A stretch of 43,847 bases of DNA from LC029 sp036676475 (GTDB lineage: Bacteria; Bacillota; Bacilli; Aneurinibacillales; RAOX-1). The translations under genes and the position numbers were made by a program. The stretch covers positions 1 to 43,847 of the forward strand of contig JAKFCU010000115.1 of NCBI GenBank assembly GCA_036676475.1. The letters run 5' to 3'. Below the pieces are notes generated by a model, which searched no databases, had not been told where the DNA came from, and saw only the letters and a program-made list of their open reading frames with translations. Below are positions 41,669-43,847 of the stretch, piece by piece; position 1 is the first letter of the stretch; the number at the start of each line of letters is the position of its first letter.

Positions 41669-41718
41669 TACTTCGTTTAGAAAGGATAATACCATAAGTA
41701 AATTTCAGTAGCTTCTAA
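41669..41718 (+). repeat. 51-bp interspersed repeat, decayed copy
   Basis: Recognisable by TACTT at the start, TAGAAAGGATAATACCATAAG in the middle (with one insertion) and CAGTAGCTTCTA at the end; the left arm of the hairpin is lost. It overlaps the stop of the minus-strand gene that follows. Confidence 0.45.
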
Positions 41719-41942
41719 TGTAATTCAAATTCCCAGCCCTTTTCTGATAATTCCTTTTGCAGATCCTTTTTACTCAGCTTTGGGAGAGGAACGGCCCAGG
41801 CTCTTGCTGACCTCACGTACTTAGGTTCTTTTTTAGTCAGATCCTTCAAATAAGCCAGTACATCTTCATATGGACCGTCCTCGTAAAAGTAAAGTAAATT
41901 GTCGGACTTAGACAATTTGATTTCACCGATATAACGAGCCAT
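41715..41942 (-). CDS. unknown protein of 75 residues
   Basis: A small soluble protein (MARYIGEIKLSKSDNLLYFY start, YEDVLAYLKDLTKKEP, then a basic SARAWAVPLPKLSKKDLQKEL helix). AAAGAGGTG precedes the ATG at 41942; the TTG at 41972 is less likely. Its last codons run into a decayed repeat. Family not recognised. Confidence 0.65.
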   Translation of the reverse strand: MARYIGEIKLSKSDNLLYFYEDGPYEDVLAYLKDLTKKEPKYVRSARAWAVPLPKLSKKDLQKELSEKGWEFELH

Positions 41943-41990
41943 CTTTTTCACCTCTTTATTTAGTATATCCAATTCTTAAATGGTAATGAG

Positions 41991-42377
41991 CTATGACTCT
42001 CCTCTTTCTTTAGATACAGATCTGGTATTCGTAATACTTTGAAAAGTTTGAGCAGGCAATAATAAAAACTTGATGACCAGTGCTGTAGGAAGGATGTATC
42101 CAATCATGGCCTCCATCATGGCAATGGCTTTGGACCAACCGAATGGCGTAATATCGCCGTAACCTACAGACATTAACGTGATGGCACTAAAATATACGGA
42201 ACGTGTAAATCGATCTAGCCACTGTTCCTGGTGGGTTGAATTGGAATAATGATCCACAAGAGGGCCGATATGATAGTAATCAAGGAACATATAGAGGATA
42301 GAAAAAGTTAACATAATATTGAGGTAAAGCAAGAATAGGGATAGGATATTATAAAAAAGAATTTTTCTGCGGTTCAT
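41991..42377 (-). CDS. small two-helix potassium channel
   Basis: 128 residues. Two membrane helices (about 8-34 and 76-102) flank a pore loop with the potassium selectivity filter TLMSVGYGDITP. No RCK, cyclic-nucleotide or other cytoplasmic sensor is attached, so gating must come from a partner or the membrane. The ATG at 42377 is preceded by GGGGAGGA. It is 48 bp upstream of the previous small gene in the same direction. Confidence 0.85.
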   Translation of the reverse strand: MNRRKILFYNILSLFLLYLNIMLTFSILYMFLDYYHIGPLVDHYSNSTHQEQWLDRFTRSVYFSAITLMSVGYGDITPFGWSKAIAMMEAMIGYILPTALVIKFLLLPAQTFQSITNTRSVSKERGES

Positions 42378-42454
42378 CAAATCGTTCCTCCCCATGGGAT
42401 AGTACAAACCTATTCTTTCATACTAAGTGTATGCGGGAGGAAGAAAAAAGAGGT

Positions 42455-42479
42455 ATAAAAATAGAGGGGAGCCCCTCTT
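42455..42479 (-). terminator. intrinsic terminator of the 239-residue gene
   Basis: Read on the minus strand: AGAGGGG, loop CT, CCCCTCT, followed by ATTTTTAT. Confidence 0.8.
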
Positions 42480-42483
42480 TCAT

Positions 42484-43203
42484 TTAGATTTGAAAAACAA
42501 TAAATTCGATTTGATCACCAAGTTGAAAGCCCAATATCTCTAAACCCGCTTCTGGCTGTAGACTCGTAATATGCCCTTTCTTATCTTTTGCAAGTAGCAA
42601 GAAGGTTTCGATTTCCCTGTTTGCCCTTGTCTTAAGAGCGACTAAATAGGAGCGGTGAGGGGAAAAGCGCATCATTCCAAGCGTCCAGGAGCTGTCTAAT
42701 GTTTTTACATACTGTTGAAAAACGAGTCCTTCCCATGATTCAACCAATCTCTGAAGTTCTTCCTCAGATCCGCCATAAATGCTTAAATCTCCTTGAAGGA
42801 AGGCCAGTTTTAGATTTTGACTTTCTTTTTCAGTTTCCTTTTGCAGAGCTAGAATACAATCAGGGCAGACAGCAGTTATTCCTTTCTGCTGTAAGGAGCC
42901 GCTTCGATCAGATAACGCTGTCAATGCAAGAGGAAAGGACATTTTTTCCTGTCCACAAACCCCACATGCTTGGATAAATGTCTTCAAAACCGTGTCAGCC
43001 CAATGGAGAAGTTGTTCATCAAAAGATAAGGATGAATCTTGATGCTTTGCCCATTCCTCATCATGAAGGTTCTCTTCAACGATTAACTGTCCATTTTCAT
43101 AGACTTGAACGGTACGGTCTTCAAGAGATATTTGATAAGTATTATTTTTATATTCTAGGGGAAATGTCCTTTTCCCCGGGAGTTCCCAGCGTAAGGCTTC
43201 CAT
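42484..43203 (-). CDS. unknown protein of 239 residues with two Cys pairs
   Basis: From the ATG at 43203, preceded by AGGAGGA. An N-terminal strand-rich part (TYQISLEDRTVQVYENGQLI) is followed by a helical segment and CGVCGQ near residue 82 and CPDC near residue 116, which could form one zinc site. The C-terminal half contains a helix-rich WEGLVFQQYVKTLD segment and ends in a hydrophobic strand. Not recognised. Confidence 0.7.
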   Translation of the reverse strand: MEALRWELPGKRTFPLEYKNNTYQISLEDRTVQVYENGQLIVEENLHDEEWAKHQDSSLSFDEQLLHWADTVLKTFIQACGVCGQEKMSFPLALTALSDRSGSLQQKGITAVCPDCILALQKETEKESQNLKLAFLQGDLSIYGGSEEELQRLVESWEGLVFQQYVKTLDSSWTLGMMRFSPHRSYLVALKTRANREIETFLLLAKDKKGHITSLQPEAGLEILGFQLGDQIEFIVFQI

Positions 43204-43447
43204 TATGATCCTCCTAAGATTTTCTTCTATGATGACAAACTCTTTCCCCTTAATCAAGAAAGTGAATGGATTAAGTGACAAAAGTGTGAAGTAAAGAAAT
43301 TCATGAAGGAATTGCTCGATTTTTGTCGAAAAAGCATGATGTACACTAAAATCAAAAATAAGGTAAACTCAGCTATTGGTACAAAGGACAGGAAAGAATT
43401 CTCATAAATTGATTCATTCTTTTCTACTAAAAAGGAGCGGTTAACAT

Positions 43448-43687
43448 ATGATTGGGAATGTCATTGAAGGGGCGCATACTTGTTTAATCTGTAAAGGGAA
43501 ATTCTCTTGGACTGCAACCATTACAAAGGATCAACGTCAGACGAACCAAGTTGAGGTTGTAGTAGCCAGTACATTTTTCACTGTAGAAGGTAGAAAAGCA
43601 GATCTAGAGATTTATGCCAAATGTCCCTCATGTGATACAAAATATAAATTTGAATCCTCTTGTCCTGTTGAATTGATTAGTAAATAA
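43448..43687 (+). CDS. unknown protein of 79 residues with Cys pairs
   Basis: A small strand-rich protein with CLIC near residue 12 and CPSC near residue 59, followed by KYKFESSC; the cysteines could bind zinc in a rubredoxin- or ribbon-like knuckle pair. AAAGGAGCGG lies before the ATG. It is divergent from the previous gene and has its own terminator. Family not recognised. Confidence 0.7.
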   Translation: MIGNVIEGAHTCLICKGKFSWTATITKDQRQTNQVEVVVASTFFTVEGRKADLEIYAKCPSCDTKYKFESSCPVELISK

Positions 43688-43718
43688 AACTTCTATCAAA
43701 GTAATTCAAAGTAGAATG

Positions 43719-43746
43719 ACCTGCGCAATTCGCGCAGGTTTTTTCA
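43719..43746 (+). terminator. intrinsic terminator
   Basis: ACCTGCGC pairs with GCGCAGGT across AATTC, followed by TTTTT. Repeat dimer G starts at once. Confidence 0.88.
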
Positions 43747-43847
43747 TACTTAGAGATCAAGTATTATACGCAAGGCTACGCCAGTAGCTTTCTTATACTT
43801 AGAGATCAAGTATTATACGCATAAGGCTACGCCAGTAGCTTTCTTAT
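43747..43847 (+). repeat. 51-bp interspersed repeat, locus G (tandem dimer, reaches window end)
   Basis: Units at 43747-43795 (49 bases, two lost in the GCATAAGG region) and 43796-43846. Both have TTAGAGATCAAG instead of TTATCGGTCAAG, so the pair shares a private change, and both keep the GCTAC/GTAGC hairpin. Confidence 0.92.

Noticed and set aside
1..43847. CRISPR array, as an explanation for the short repeats
   Set aside because: The repeats are scattered kilobases apart or in direct tandem without spacers, and no cas gene is present.

Overview
The window reads as a piece of chromosome from an AT-rich, endospore-forming-type Firmicute of the order Bacillales. The signs are the order mutS-mutL-methyltransferase-miaA-hfq, a RelQ-type alarmone synthetase, a ribDEBAH operon behind an FMN riboswitch, CcdC, DUF3886 and DUF4870 proteins, strong AGGAGG ribosome binding sites with frequent GTG/TTG starts, and intrinsic terminators after most transcription units. 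I cannot name the genus. I see no rRNA, tRNA, CRISPR array, transposase, prophage or plasmid gene.

Layout. 1-6.7 kb: mismatch repair (mutS, mutL), a class I methyltransferase, tRNA modification (miaA) and hfq. 6.8-12.1 kb: small unknown proteins, relQ, ispG, a DUF3886 protein, a secreted C39-like peptidase with four N-terminal repeats and a small membrane protein. 12.2-16 kb: a HAD nucleotidase, topB and NAD kinase. 16.1-18.6 kb: speD behind a structured leader, a zinc-ribbon protein, a possible short RNA, a small HTH protein, a sigma-1.1-like protein and an unknown protein. 18.6-22.9 kb (minus strand): pyruvate phosphate dikinase with a GNAT acetyltransferase, an apparent T-box relic and a crotonase-family protein. 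23-25.4 kb: short-form 6-phosphogluconate dehydrogenase, a cyclase-family hydrolase and two small proteins. 25.4-29.3 kb: FMN riboswitch and the riboflavin operon. 29.4-33.8 kb: a coiled-coil protein, a secreted protein ending in nine Asp, then a TPP-type riboswitch driving a thiamine-binding protein and a ThiXYZ-like ABC importer. 33.8-43.8 kb: ccdC, several small unknowns, argJ alone, a Cof-type HAD phosphatase, an MBL-fold hydrolase, a FapA-family protein, a small K+ channel and two Cys-pair proteins.

The most distinctive feature is a family of about 51-bp repeats, seven clear loci and three decayed ones, all on the plus strand. Three clear loci are tandem dimers and two more carry a 13-nt piece of a second unit. 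Each unit contains a small hairpin whose stem varies with wobble or compensatory changes. At four of the seven clear loci and all three decayed ones the unit starts directly after the U-tract of an intrinsic terminator; an eighth follows the T-run of the T-box relic. The other two lie just upstream of mutS and ispG.

Three RNA elements also deserve attention: the leader of speD, which can fold in two mutually exclusive ways, one sequestering the ribosome binding site; a TPP aptamer whose usual CUGAGA pyrimidine-pocket sequence reads CUGUAG; and an orphan promoter-terminator pair that would make an RNA of about 65 nt.
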